Assembly: GCA_028711205.1 (NCBI GenBank)
Contig: JAQTSP010000013.1
Span: 1-20,150, forward strand
Source of the DNA: Eubacteriales bacterium
GTDB taxonomy: Bacteria > Bacillota > Clostridia > Christensenellales > SZUA-584
Direction of reading: 5' to 3'
DNA: 20,150 nucleotides
The notes below the pieces were generated by a model, which made no database searches, was not told the origin of the DNA, and saw only the letters and a list, made by a program, of their open reading frames with translations. The position numbers and the translations under genes are program-made. Within the stretch, counting starts at the first letter, position 1. Every line of letters begins with the position of its first letter. Below are positions 13,982-20,150 of the stretch, piece after piece.

Positions 13982-15076
13982 CTATTTGATTCTTGCGAAT
14001 ATCATTCTGCCAGCGGCTGTTTGAAGCACGCTTGTCACGATAACGAATATCGGTTTATTTTGTTCATTTTTCGCGCCCTCTACAACGATCATCGTACCAT
14101 CGTCAAGGTAAGCAATACCCTGGCCGGGTTCTTTCCCATCCTTAACGACGGTCACGGTCATCTCTTCTCCGGGCAGAACAACAGGCTTGACGGCGTTCGC
14201 GAGCTCGTTGATATTGAGTACGCGTACGCTTTTTACCGCTGCGACCTTATTTAAGCTATAGTCGTTTGTGACCACAATACCATCCATATCTTTGGCCAGG
14301 TAAAGCAGTTTTGAGTCGACATCTGTGGCTTCGTCTATTTCCGCATGAACGATTTTTACGGGAAGGTCGAGTTCGTTCTGTATGCGCTTTAAAACATCAA
14401 GGCCTCTTCTGCCCCGGTTTCTTTTCAGATCGTCCGCTGAATCCGCGATGTGCCGGAGCTCATCCAAAACAAATTCAGGGATAATGAGTGCGCCTTCAAT
14501 GATGCCCGTGTTGCATATGTCAAATATGCGCCCGTCAATGATGACGCTGGTATCAAGGAGCTTTGGTTTGGCATAAGAAGGATCGCCGCTTTTTTCAGTG
14601 TCTTTGTGCCGCCTGAAAAAACCGGTATCGAAATCCGGCCGGTGCCGCACAAGAATAGAGATGCCAAGATATGCGCAGACGATGTATATGACGACGTTGA
14701 CAATACCGGCGACCCAGCCCATAGGAATGCTGTTTACGAGAAACGACAGCAAGTATGCGACAACGAGGCCCAAAACAAGGCCGATGACGGCCGGAATAAC
14801 GACATTCGCAGGCAGCTTGGCCAGTTTTTTTTCTGCATTGCCCACAGACTTGAAAATAAACGTAACAATGGGTTTTGATAAAAATAAAAATATAATACCG
14901 GAGATCACGCCTGATGCGGCAAAGATCAGGAAAATCACCCATTTTTCTTCTTGCAATGCCGCATATGCATTAATTACGTTAATCGCTGTCAAGAGTTCAA
15001 ATACCAGCGCCACCAGGCCGGGGCCGACAAACAGTCCCATCAATGTAATAAAAAATCTAGCAATTTTTTTACACAT
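13982..15076 (-). CDS. yacL: YacL-type membrane PIN/TRAM domain protein
   Basis: This 364-aa protein has four hydrophobic helices (about 7-30, 46-68, 92-115 and 121-143). A PIN nuclease domain follows (about 172-292) with the acidic residues D175 (LLDTSVIIDGR), E205 or D206, D252/D254 and D272 (VTND). A C-terminal TRAM domain (about 300-362) probably binds RNA. PIN domains are metal-dependent ribonucleases; the substrate of YacL is not established. In many Bacillota the gene lies directly after carD and before ispD/ispF. Here carD is present 76 bp upstream, but the isp genes are not in the downstream position, where spoVG converges. The SD GAGGTGA lies close to ATG 15076, and an extended -10 promoter lies in the gap. 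Confidence 0.93.
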   Translation of the reverse strand: MCKKIARFFITLMGLFVGPGLVALVFELLTAINVINAYAALQEEKWVIFLIFAASGVISGIIFLFLSKPIVTFIFKSVGNAEKKLAKLPANVVIPAVIGLVLGLVVAYLLSFLVNSIPMGWVAGIVNVVIYIVCAYLGISILVRHRPDFDTGFFRRHKDTEKSGDPSYAKPKLLDTSVIIDGRIFDICNTGIIEGALIIPEFVLDELRHIADSADDLKRNRGRRGLDVLKRIQNELDLPVKIVHAEIDEATDVDSKLLYLAKDMDGIVVTNDYSLNKVAAVKSVRVLNINELANAVKPVVLPGEEMTVTVVKDGKEPGQGIAYLDDGTMIVVEGAKNEQNKPIFVIVTSVLQTAAGRMIFARIK

Positions 15077-15107
15077 GCATTCACCTCGTTATAAAAAACA
15101 TAAAAAT

Positions 15108-15116
15108 ATTATACCA
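15108..15116 (-). promoter_or_regulatory. Probable internal extended -10 promoter for yacL
   Basis: On the minus strand TGG followed directly by TATAAT (15113-15108) is a consensus extended -10. No clear -35 is seen. It would give yacL a promoter of its own besides read-through from carD. Confidence 0.45.
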
Positions 15117-15152
15117 TAACAGCCGGGCAAATTAAACTTGATATCAGTGAAA

Positions 15153-15629
15153 TTAAAGCATTCGCGTAATGATTTTTTTGACTTCGTCGTCATTTTTATT
15201 GCTGGCAAGAGCAAGCTCTGATACAAGGATCTGCATGGAAGTGCCAAGCATTTTCTTTTCGCTTGAGGAAAGATTTTTCCTGTTTTCGCGTTTTAACAGG
15301 CTTTTTATTACCTCGGCAATTTCAAAAACGTCACCGGATTTCATTTTTTCAAGGTTTTCGCGGTTGCGCCGGTTCCAGTTCGTGGATTCTTCGACGTCAC
15401 CGGTATTTTTAAAAGATTCAATCACGCGGTTGTACTCGTCCCTGGAAATAATCCGTCTCAGGCCTGCTTTTTCAGCGTTCTCTACAGGTACATGGACTTT
15501 TATATCGCCCTCGGAAAACTTGAGGACATAATAACTTTTTTTTTCGTCTAAAAAAGTTTTATCTTCGATCGCTTCGATATATCCCGCACCGTGCATCGGG
15601 TATGAAATTTTTTCACCCTCTTTAAACAT
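15153..15629 (-). CDS. carD: CarD/CdnL family RNA polymerase-binding transcription factor
   Basis: This 158-aa protein is of the CarD/CdnL family. The N-terminal Tudor-like RNA polymerase interaction domain (about 1-62) shows FKEGEKISYPMHGAGYIEAIEDK, YYVLKF and VHVPVENAEKAGLR. The C-terminal helical domain (about 70-158) has the conserved NWNRRNRENLEKMKSGD segment, whose Trp wedges into the upstream edge of the transcription bubble in characterised members. In mycobacteria CarD stabilises the open complex and affects rRNA transcription. GAAAGGAGG precedes ATG 15629. Its promoter is about 30 bp upstream. It probably forms an operon with yacL. Confidence 0.95.
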   Translation of the reverse strand: MFKEGEKISYPMHGAGYIEAIEDKTFLDEKKSYYVLKFSEGDIKVHVPVENAEKAGLRRIISRDEYNRVIESFKNTGDVEESTNWNRRNRENLEKMKSGDVFEIAEVIKSLLKRENRKNLSSSEKKMLGTSMQILVSELALASNKNDDEVKKIITRML

Positions 15630-15652
15630 CAGAGTCCTCCTTTCTATATACT

Positions 15653-15681
15653 ATGATATAGCAGAGGTGTTGCTTTGTCAA
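15653..15681 (-). promoter_or_regulatory. Sigma-A promoter of carD
   Basis: On the minus strand TTGACA (15681-15676) and TATCAT (15658-15653) are separated by 17 bp, giving a leader of about 15-20 nt before the carD SD. Confidence 0.75.
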
Positions 15682-15687
15682 ACCACA

Positions 15688-15713
15688 CCCCAAAAAACCT
15701 GCCGTTTTTGGGG
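15688..15713. repeat. 9-bp hairpin CCCCAAAAA/TTTTTGGGG upstream of carD
   Basis: CCCCAAAAA (15688-15696) pairs with TTTTTGGGG (15705-15713) around an 8-nt loop ACCTGCCG. It sits just upstream of the carD -35 box. It could be a small dispersed hairpin repeat or a terminator-like element; copy number is unknown. Confidence 0.45.
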
Positions 15714-15822
15714 ACACTGAAAACAGGATATCATACCAAAAAAACACGCTATACCTTATGTTTTTTGCACGCAGCACATTTCTTTTGCATATCTTTATAA
15801 TATCAGAATAAGGAAATGTATT

Positions 15823-16269
15823 ATGAAAAAGTGCTTTTATCCGTTATCGGCCGTGGCCGTTATCCGGGGCAATTCATACGCGCCAGGCCTTCATGGGAAT
15901 ATATGGTTTGTCGATACGCAAAAAGGGGTCAGGGTCGACGCAAAAATATACGGCTTGCCGCCAAACGGCATGGGGTTCTACGGGTTTCATGTGCATGAAG
16001 CGGGCAGCTGTGAGATGCCCGATTTCATGAGCGCCAAGGGGCATTTCAATCCGGACGACACGCGGCATCCTTTACACGCGGGCGATTTTCCGATGCTGCT
16101 GGCGACCGCGTCGATGGATGCAACACTTTCGTTTGTCACGACACGTTTTACCGTCCGCGACGTGATCGCCCGCTCGGTCATCGTGCACGAAGGCCGTGAT
16201 GATTATACCTCCCAGCCGTCAGGCGATTCGGGCAGGCGCATCGGCTGCGGCATTATTCAGGTGCTGTAA
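15823..16269 (+). CDS. sodC: Cu/Zn superoxide dismutase family protein, apparently cytoplasmic
   Basis: This 148-aa protein converts superoxide to oxygen and hydrogen peroxide. The metal ligands of the Cu/Zn SOD family are all visible. H56 and H58 lie in GFHVHEAGSC, H74 in GHFNP (bridging), H82, H85 and D88 in HPLHAGD, and H122 in VIVHEGRDDYTS. C63 and C142 can form the conserved disulfide, and PSGDSGRRIGCG carries the active-site Arg. The spacing between the second and third Zn ligands is short. No signal peptide or lipobox is present, unlike most bacterial SodC proteins, which are exported. ATG 15823 is chosen over an upstream in-frame alternative because AAGGAA lies 7 bp before it. TATAAT at 15796-15801 could be its -10, without a clear -35. 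Confidence 0.92.
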   Translation: MKKCFYPLSAVAVIRGNSYAPGLHGNIWFVDTQKGVRVDAKIYGLPPNGMGFYGFHVHEAGSCEMPDFMSAKGHFNPDDTRHPLHAGDFPMLLATASMDATLSFVTTRFTVRDVIARSVIVHEGRDDYTSQPSGDSGRRIGCGIIQVL

Positions 16270-16364
16270 GTGCGTTCCGGGTACGAAACCAAAACCCCAA
16301 GGCATCAGCATCTTTGTAGTTTATTATAAGAAATCATTAATGAGCGGTTACGGCACGGGAACAT

Positions 16365-16379
16365 ATTGCCCCGGGCAAT
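16365..16379. promoter_or_regulatory. 15-bp palindrome between sodC and the FHA gene
   Basis: ATTGCCC and GGGCAAT flank a single C, giving a perfect inverted repeat. The central gap is too small for a good RNA hairpin of full length, so a protein-binding site is one reading. A second imperfect inverted repeat follows (16412-16423 with 16435-16444). Confidence 0.3.
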
Positions 16380-16474
16380 GACCAAATATTTAAAATATCT
16401 TAATATTTTCCATGAATATGTCACACAATATATATGACATTCATAAACTTGTAGGATTAACTTTTATAAAAATA

Positions 16475-16483
16475 TGGTACAAT
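16475..16483 (+). promoter_or_regulatory. Extended -10 promoter of the FHA-SEDS-PBP-uvrC series
   Basis: TGG directly followed by TACAAT (16478-16483) is an extended -10 element about 20 bp before the start codon of the FHA gene. The -35 region is weak. A start at 16412 for this gene would lie upstream of this promoter and is therefore rejected. Confidence 0.5.
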
Positions 16484-16504
16484 GATTTAAGCGAGGTGAT
16501 TCCT

Positions 16505-16948
16505 ATGGACGGGGTATTTGAAGCGGCTGCGCTGGTCATGAGGTTCTGGTTTTTTGCCGTGGCCTTCGTTGTTTTGCTTGGCGCTGCCGGCATATCCATC
16601 AATGAATACAGGGAAAAGCGTTTTGTACTGGGCGTGGCGCAAAGCAGCATCGGATATCTTCATATCATATCCGGGCCGGAGGACATGATGGGTGAGAACG
16701 TACAGCTGATGTATGAAAATACTGTCGGCCGCTCTCGACGGGTCAACATCATTTTTCGCGACGCAAGCGTGGACAAGGCCCATTCACAGATATATCAGGG
16801 CGATGACGGCAGAGTCTATGTCAACAGGCTCGGGCGCGGCGACGTCTCCGTCAACGGGACACACGTGCACGACACGATGGCGGTCTATAACGACGACGTC
16901 ATCTGCTTTGGCAATGTCGTGACAAGGCTGCATGTGAAGGAGGTGTAA
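16505..16948 (+). CDS. Membrane-anchored FHA domain protein
   Basis: This 147-aa protein has one N-terminal transmembrane helix (about 10-30), a short basic linker and a C-terminal FHA domain (about 50-146), which reads phosphothreonine on partner proteins. The FHA hallmarks are present: G75-R76 (VGRS), then the V-D-K-A-H93 segment in place of SR.H, and S115-V-N117-G118-T119, the SxNGT loop. The start is ATG 16505, set by GAGGTGA at 16493-16499. It is the first gene of a tight series with SEDS and PBP genes, as in the FHA-rodA-pbpA cluster of mycobacteria, where Ser/Thr kinases govern cell wall synthesis. No kinase gene lies in this window. Control of the polymerase pair through phospho-reading is inference. 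Confidence 0.88.
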   Translation: MDGVFEAAALVMRFWFFAVAFVVLLGAAGISINEYREKRFVLGVAQSSIGYLHIISGPEDMMGENVQLMYENTVGRSRRVNIIFRDASVDKAHSQIYQGDDGRVYVNRLGRGDVSVNGTHVHDTMAVYNDDVICFGNVVTRLHVKEV

Positions 16949-16951
16949 AGG

Positions 16952-18202
16952 GTGGTACTCGAGAGAAGAGGAGCCGGCGCGCTTCTCACATTCATCATCA
17001 TATTCCTGATTTCAGCCTGCGCGCTTCTTTCCTTCCGGGAGGGAAGTTTTGACGCCGGTATCGCGGCGTACGGCCTTGGCGCGGCGCTGCTGATGCTGCT
17101 GGCCTACAACCTTGCCGCGCTCATATTCCGGCATATCGACCGGATCACGCTGGTGATATGCTTCTTTCTGACGAGCATCGGCCTTGTGATGCTCCTGAGG
17201 CTTGACATGGAGCTCGCCATCAAGCAGCTTATCTGGCTTGGGCTTGGGTGTCTGATACTTTTCTTCACGGTCGTCGTTATTAAAAAAGCGCGTGATTTCG
17301 GCCGGATCAACTATTTGCTGATGGCGGCTTCGTTTGGACTGCTGCTGTTCGCGTATGTTTTGGGCGACACGATCGGCGGTGCAAAAAACTGGGTCAACCT
17401 GGGGCCGATATCATTTCAGCCGAGCGAGATCGCCAAGGTGATGTTCATCATCGTGTCCGCGTATTTTTTCGCGGAACGCAGGGGACGGGGCGCATCGGTT
17501 TTTTATGCCGCATATGTCGGCCTCTGCGTGATTTTACTGGTGCTGTCGAATGACCTCGGCGCGGCGCTGCTCTATTGCGGCACGTTTTTGATCGTGTTTT
17601 TCGCTGGCACGGGGCGGACGCTGCTGACGGTCATGGGGCTTGGCGTCGGGGCTGCGGGTGCGATCGCAAGCTATTATGTGATACCGCATGTGAAAACGAG
17701 AGTCGAAATATGGCAGAACCCATGGATATACTATCAGACGCAGGGTTACCAGATCGTGCAGGGGCTGATGGCGATCGCGGCCGGCGGCGCGTTTGGCACT
17801 GGACTCGGGCTCGGGTATCCGGAAGCCGTCCCGGTCAATACGAGCGACTATATATTCGCCGCGATATGCGAAGAGTTCGGCATCGTATTCGGTATCATCA
17901 CGATACTGCTGTATCTGGTGTTTATCATACGCGGCATGATCATCGCGCGAAACGCAAGTTCGCGTTTTGACGCGCTGCTCGTGTTTGGTGCGACGTGTAT
18001 GCTGTCGTTGCAGTCTTTTATTATCATCGGCGGGGTGATCAAACTGATACCCTTAACCGGCATCACGCTGCCTTTTATCAGCGCGGGCGGCAGTTCGTTT
18101 ATCGCCTGCATGTGCCTTGTCGGCATCATTGAAGGCGTGGCCGTCAAAAACGGTGAGCGCGACGAACGTGAGATCAACGAGGCGGGAGGCGAGGTTGTAT
18201 GA
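16952..18202 (+). CDS. SEDS family peptidoglycan glycosyltransferase (FtsW/RodA/SpoVE)
   Basis: This 416-aa polytopic membrane protein has about ten helices and belongs to the SEDS family, which polymerises lipid II into glycan strands together with a class B PBP. Signature segments are GAKNWVNLGPISFQPSEIAKV (about 145-165), the SDYIFAAICEEFG block at about 298-310 with D299, and the terminal FISAGGSSFIA motif near 376-386. The start is GTG 16952, set by AAGGAGGTG at 16937-16945, which overlaps the end of the FHA gene. The next gene overlaps the stop by ATGA. The pairing with a PBP places it in elongation, division or sporulation; sequence alone does not separate RodA, FtsW and SpoVE. Confidence 0.94.
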   Translation: MVLERRGAGALLTFIIIFLISACALLSFREGSFDAGIAAYGLGAALLMLLAYNLAALIFRHIDRITLVICFFLTSIGLVMLLRLDMELAIKQLIWLGLGCLILFFTVVVIKKARDFGRINYLLMAASFGLLLFAYVLGDTIGGAKNWVNLGPISFQPSEIAKVMFIIVSAYFFAERRGRGASVFYAAYVGLCVILLVLSNDLGAALLYCGTFLIVFFAGTGRTLLTVMGLGVGAAGAIASYYVIPHVKTRVEIWQNPWIYYQTQGYQIVQGLMAIAAGGAFGTGLGLGYPEAVPVNTSDYIFAAICEEFGIVFGIITILLYLVFIIRGMIIARNASSRFDALLVFGATCMLSLQSFIIIGGVIKLIPLTGITLPFISAGGSSFIACMCLVGIIEGVAVKNGERDEREINEAGGEVV

Positions 18203-19587
18203 AGAAAAATGTTTTGCGAAGAAACATCTCAGCGCTGCTTGTCGTCTTTATCGTGATGTTTGTTGGCCTTATCGTTTATCTTGGCTATGCCGTATCGACA
18301 TACGGTGAGAGATGGTTCGCCACGGTGTATAACCCGCGCATACAGAACATGAAAACGACGATAGACGTGGGCGACATACTGGACAGGACGGGACTTAAGC
18401 TTTATTACACCGACAAAGACGGCGAAAGAAAATACGTGGATGACGAGGATATGCGCGTATCGGTTGCGCATGTCGTGGGCGACGAATACGGGCTCTCGTA
18501 CGGCGCCCAGACGATGTATGCGAAATACCTCTACGGGCTTGACAAAGGCACGATCACACGCATCGAAGACCTGCTCTCGGGCGCCGAGAGGACGGGAAGC
18601 GACGTTAAGCTCACGATCGACGCAGCGCTATGCCAGACAGCGATGGACGCGCTCGGCGGCAGCGACGGCGCCGTCGTTGTGATGAACTATGAGACGGGCG
18701 AGATACTGGCCAGCGTATCGTCGCCGTCGTTTGACCCGACCGATATGTCGCTGTTTCTTGACGGCGGCGGCGACAGCGAGCTTGTCAACCGCGCATTTTC
18801 GGGGCTGTATCCGCCGGGAAGCACGTTCAAGCTGATTACGGCGGCGGCGCTGATCGAAAACGGCCTCGAAGATTTTGAAACGACGTGCAGCGGCAGCACG
18901 GTGATAAACGGCGAGACGATCGCATGCACGGGCGAGCACGGCGATATCGGCCTCAAGAGCGCGATCGAACATTCGTGCAATGTGTATTTCGCGGAGGCGG
19001 CGGAAGCGCTTGGTACACATGCGATCAAAGCGGAAGCGGATGCGTTTCTTTTCAATACGGCGTTTTTGTTTGACGATATCATCATGGAAGACAGCGTATA
19101 TGAGTCGGCGAACAACGATGTCGACGCCGCCTGGGCCGCGATCGGGCAATACCATGACCTGATAACACCGCTGCATGCCTGCATGATCGTTGCGTGTATT
19201 GCGAACGACGGCGTGATGATGGAACCGAAGCTGCTCCATCGTGTATTGGACGGCGGCGATGAGACGTATACGCTTGAACCTGACGTCATCGCGACGCCGA
19301 TGGACGATACGGATGCCTTGAAAGAGATGATGATATCCGTCGTTGAGAGCGGCACAGGCACGGCTGCGCAGATATCAGGGGTTACTGTCGGCGGCAAGAC
19401 GGGCACGGCGGAGATCGATACCGGCGATGATAACGAAACGGCGCATGCCTGGTTCGTCGGGTTTATCGACGACGCGGCGCATCCGCTGGCCATCGCCGTG
19501 ATCATGGAGGAAGCGGGATCGGGCGGTAAAAACGCGGCGCCCGCTGCAAAGAAGGTGCTGGCTAAAGCGCTTGACCTTGGATATTGA
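18199..19587 (+). CDS. Class B penicillin-binding protein (transpeptidase)
   Basis: This 462-aa protein crosslinks peptidoglycan outside the membrane. It has one N-terminal membrane anchor (about 10-32), a short N-terminal pedestal region (to about 135) and a transpeptidase domain (about 140-460). All three catalytic motifs are intact: S208-T-F-K211 (in PPGSTFK), S259-C-N261 and K400-T-G-T403. It lacks PASTA domains and the long dimerisation region of PBP2/SpoVD, so it resembles the short PbpA type of Actinobacteria in size. ATG 18199 overlaps the SEDS stop (ATGA), which implies coupled translation and a dedicated polymerase-transpeptidase pair. The uvrC start follows one base after its stop. 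Confidence 0.94.
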   Translation: MKKNVLRRNISALLVVFIVMFVGLIVYLGYAVSTYGERWFATVYNPRIQNMKTTIDVGDILDRTGLKLYYTDKDGERKYVDDEDMRVSVAHVVGDEYGLSYGAQTMYAKYLYGLDKGTITRIEDLLSGAERTGSDVKLTIDAALCQTAMDALGGSDGAVVVMNYETGEILASVSSPSFDPTDMSLFLDGGGDSELVNRAFSGLYPPGSTFKLITAAALIENGLEDFETTCSGSTVINGETIACTGEHGDIGLKSAIEHSCNVYFAEAAEALGTHAIKAEADAFLFNTAFLFDDIIMEDSVYESANNDVDAAWAAIGQYHDLITPLHACMIVACIANDGVMMEPKLLHRVLDGGDETYTLEPDVIATPMDDTDALKEMMISVVESGTGTAAQISGVTVGGKTGTAEIDTGDDNETAHAWFVGFIDDAAHPLAIAVIMEEAGSGGKNAAPAAKKVLAKALDLGY

Positions 19588-19588
19588 T

Positions 19589-20150
19589 ATGGACGAGATT
19601 CGCGAGAAACTGGAAACACTGCCCAAAACGCCCGGCGTCTATCTGATGAAAAACGCCGCGGGAGTTGTGATATACGTCGGCAAAGCGCTTGCGTTGAAAA
19701 ACAGGGTCAGCAGCTATTTTCAAAATACCAGAAAAGACCCGAAGACGGCCGCGCTGGTGGGTGAGATCGCGGATTTTGATTATATATTGACCGAGACGGA
19801 GATCGAGGCGCTGATACTCGAATGCAACATGATCAAGCGCTATAGCCCGTATTACAACATTCTGCTCAGAGACGACAAGCACTATCCGTACATCCGCATT
19901 GATTTTAACGACAGGTTCCCGCGCGTGTGCGTGACACGGCGCGTTAAAAACGACGGCGCGAAATATTACGGGCCATATATTGCGGCGTACATACTGCACG
20001 ATGTGCTTGACACGGTGACAAAGATGTTCCCGATACGCATGTGCAAAAAAGACATCACGGTCGATACGAAAACGCGGCCGTGCCTGAACTATCAGCTTGG
20101 CCGCTGTCTGGCGCCGTGCGCGGGCAAGGTGTCGGAGTACGAATACAAGC
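19589..20150 (+). CDS. uvrC: UvrC, excinuclease ABC subunit C (N-terminal part)
   Basis: The first 187 codons of uvrC are present; the window ends inside the gene. UvrC makes both incisions in nucleotide excision repair with UvrA and UvrB. The GIY-YIG nuclease domain occupies about 1-95 (TPGVYLMKNAAGVVIYVGKA, NRVSSYF, TETEIEALILECNMIK). It is followed by YYNILLRDDKHYPYI and YFGPY-like KYYGPY. Cysteines 152, 165, 173 and 177 match the spacing of the iron-sulfur cluster cysteines reported for UvrC (154, 166, 174 and 178 in E. coli). The UvrB-binding and second nuclease domains lie beyond the window. No clear SD is seen. The ATG follows the PBP stop by one base, so translation is probably coupled to it. 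Confidence 0.96.
   Translation, partial: MDEIREKLETLPKTPGVYLMKNAAGVVIYVGKALALKNRVSSYFQNTRKDPKTAALVGEIADFDYILTETEIEALILECNMIKRYSPYYNILLRDDKHYPYIRIDFNDRFPRVCVTRRVKNDGAKYYGPYIAAYILHDVLDTVTKMFPIRMCKKDITVDTKTRPCLNYQLGRCLAPCAGKVSEYEYK

Noticed and set aside
16412..16504. 31-residue N-terminal extension of the FHA protein
   Set aside because: The upstream ATG has no SD and precedes the extended -10 promoter. ATG 16505 has GAGGTGA at the right distance.
18687..19619. 310-codon and 203-codon open frames antisense to the PBP gene
   Set aside because: They are shadows of a G+C-rich coding region with Ser/Pro- or Arg-rich composition. The PBP frame has all catalytic motifs.

Overview
The window reads as chromosomal DNA of a spore-former-type member of the Bacillota, most likely class Clostridia (possibly Christensenella-like, but this is only an impression). 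The reasons are strong AGGAGG-type ribosome binding sites, sigma-A promoters with near-consensus hexamers, a SpoVG gene, a CarD-YacL pair, a DUF1540 cysteine-rich protein and a c-di-GMP-I (GEMM-I) riboswitch of clostridial type. Almost all of it is ordinary housekeeping sequence. I see no phage, insertion sequence, CRISPR array, tRNA or rRNA.

Layout. 1-2378: a membrane 7TM-PAS-GGDEF-EAL protein on the minus strand, with a degenerate GGDEF motif and an intact-looking EAL (c-di-GMP phosphodiesterase) domain. 2489-5152: a promoter, lemA, a DUF2207 membrane protein with a glycine-rich tail, and a terminator. 5158-5547: a hairpin and an A+T-rich ribbon-helix-helix regulator gene preceded by a perfect 24-bp palindrome. 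5766-7153: a peroxiredoxin of the 1-Cys/Prx6 type and a DUF1540 protein. 7204-7620: a minus-strand transcription unit with a c-di-GMP-I riboswitch, no recognisable gene, and a terminator. 7708-11411: promoter, rho (TTG start) and a polytopic membrane protein with a C-terminal PlsC-like acyltransferase domain. 11435-13315: tyrS and a YigZ/IMPACT-family gene on the minus strand, overlapping by ATGA, behind a clear promoter. 13387-13957: promoter, about 200 nt of leader, spoVG and a terminator. 13982-15681: carD and yacL on the minus strand. 15823-16269: a cytoplasmic Cu/Zn superoxide dismutase. 16475-20150: a tightly packed FHA, SEDS (FtsW/RodA), class B PBP and uvrC series, with uvrC cut by the window end.

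How the parts work together. The FHA-SEDS-PBP block is a peptidoglycan polymerase/transpeptidase pair with a phosphothreonine-reader partner, resembling the fhaB-rodA-pbpA arrangement of Actinobacteria. Peroxiredoxin and SodC suggest defence against oxygen exposure. Two elements bear on c-di-GMP: the EAL protein (turnover) and the riboswitch (sensing), about 5 kb apart. The riboswitch is the most unusual feature, because its downstream sequence holds only a 55-codon open frame without a usable start codon before a terminator. It is either an orphan left by gene loss, a short-peptide regulator or a c-di-GMP-responsive non-coding RNA.
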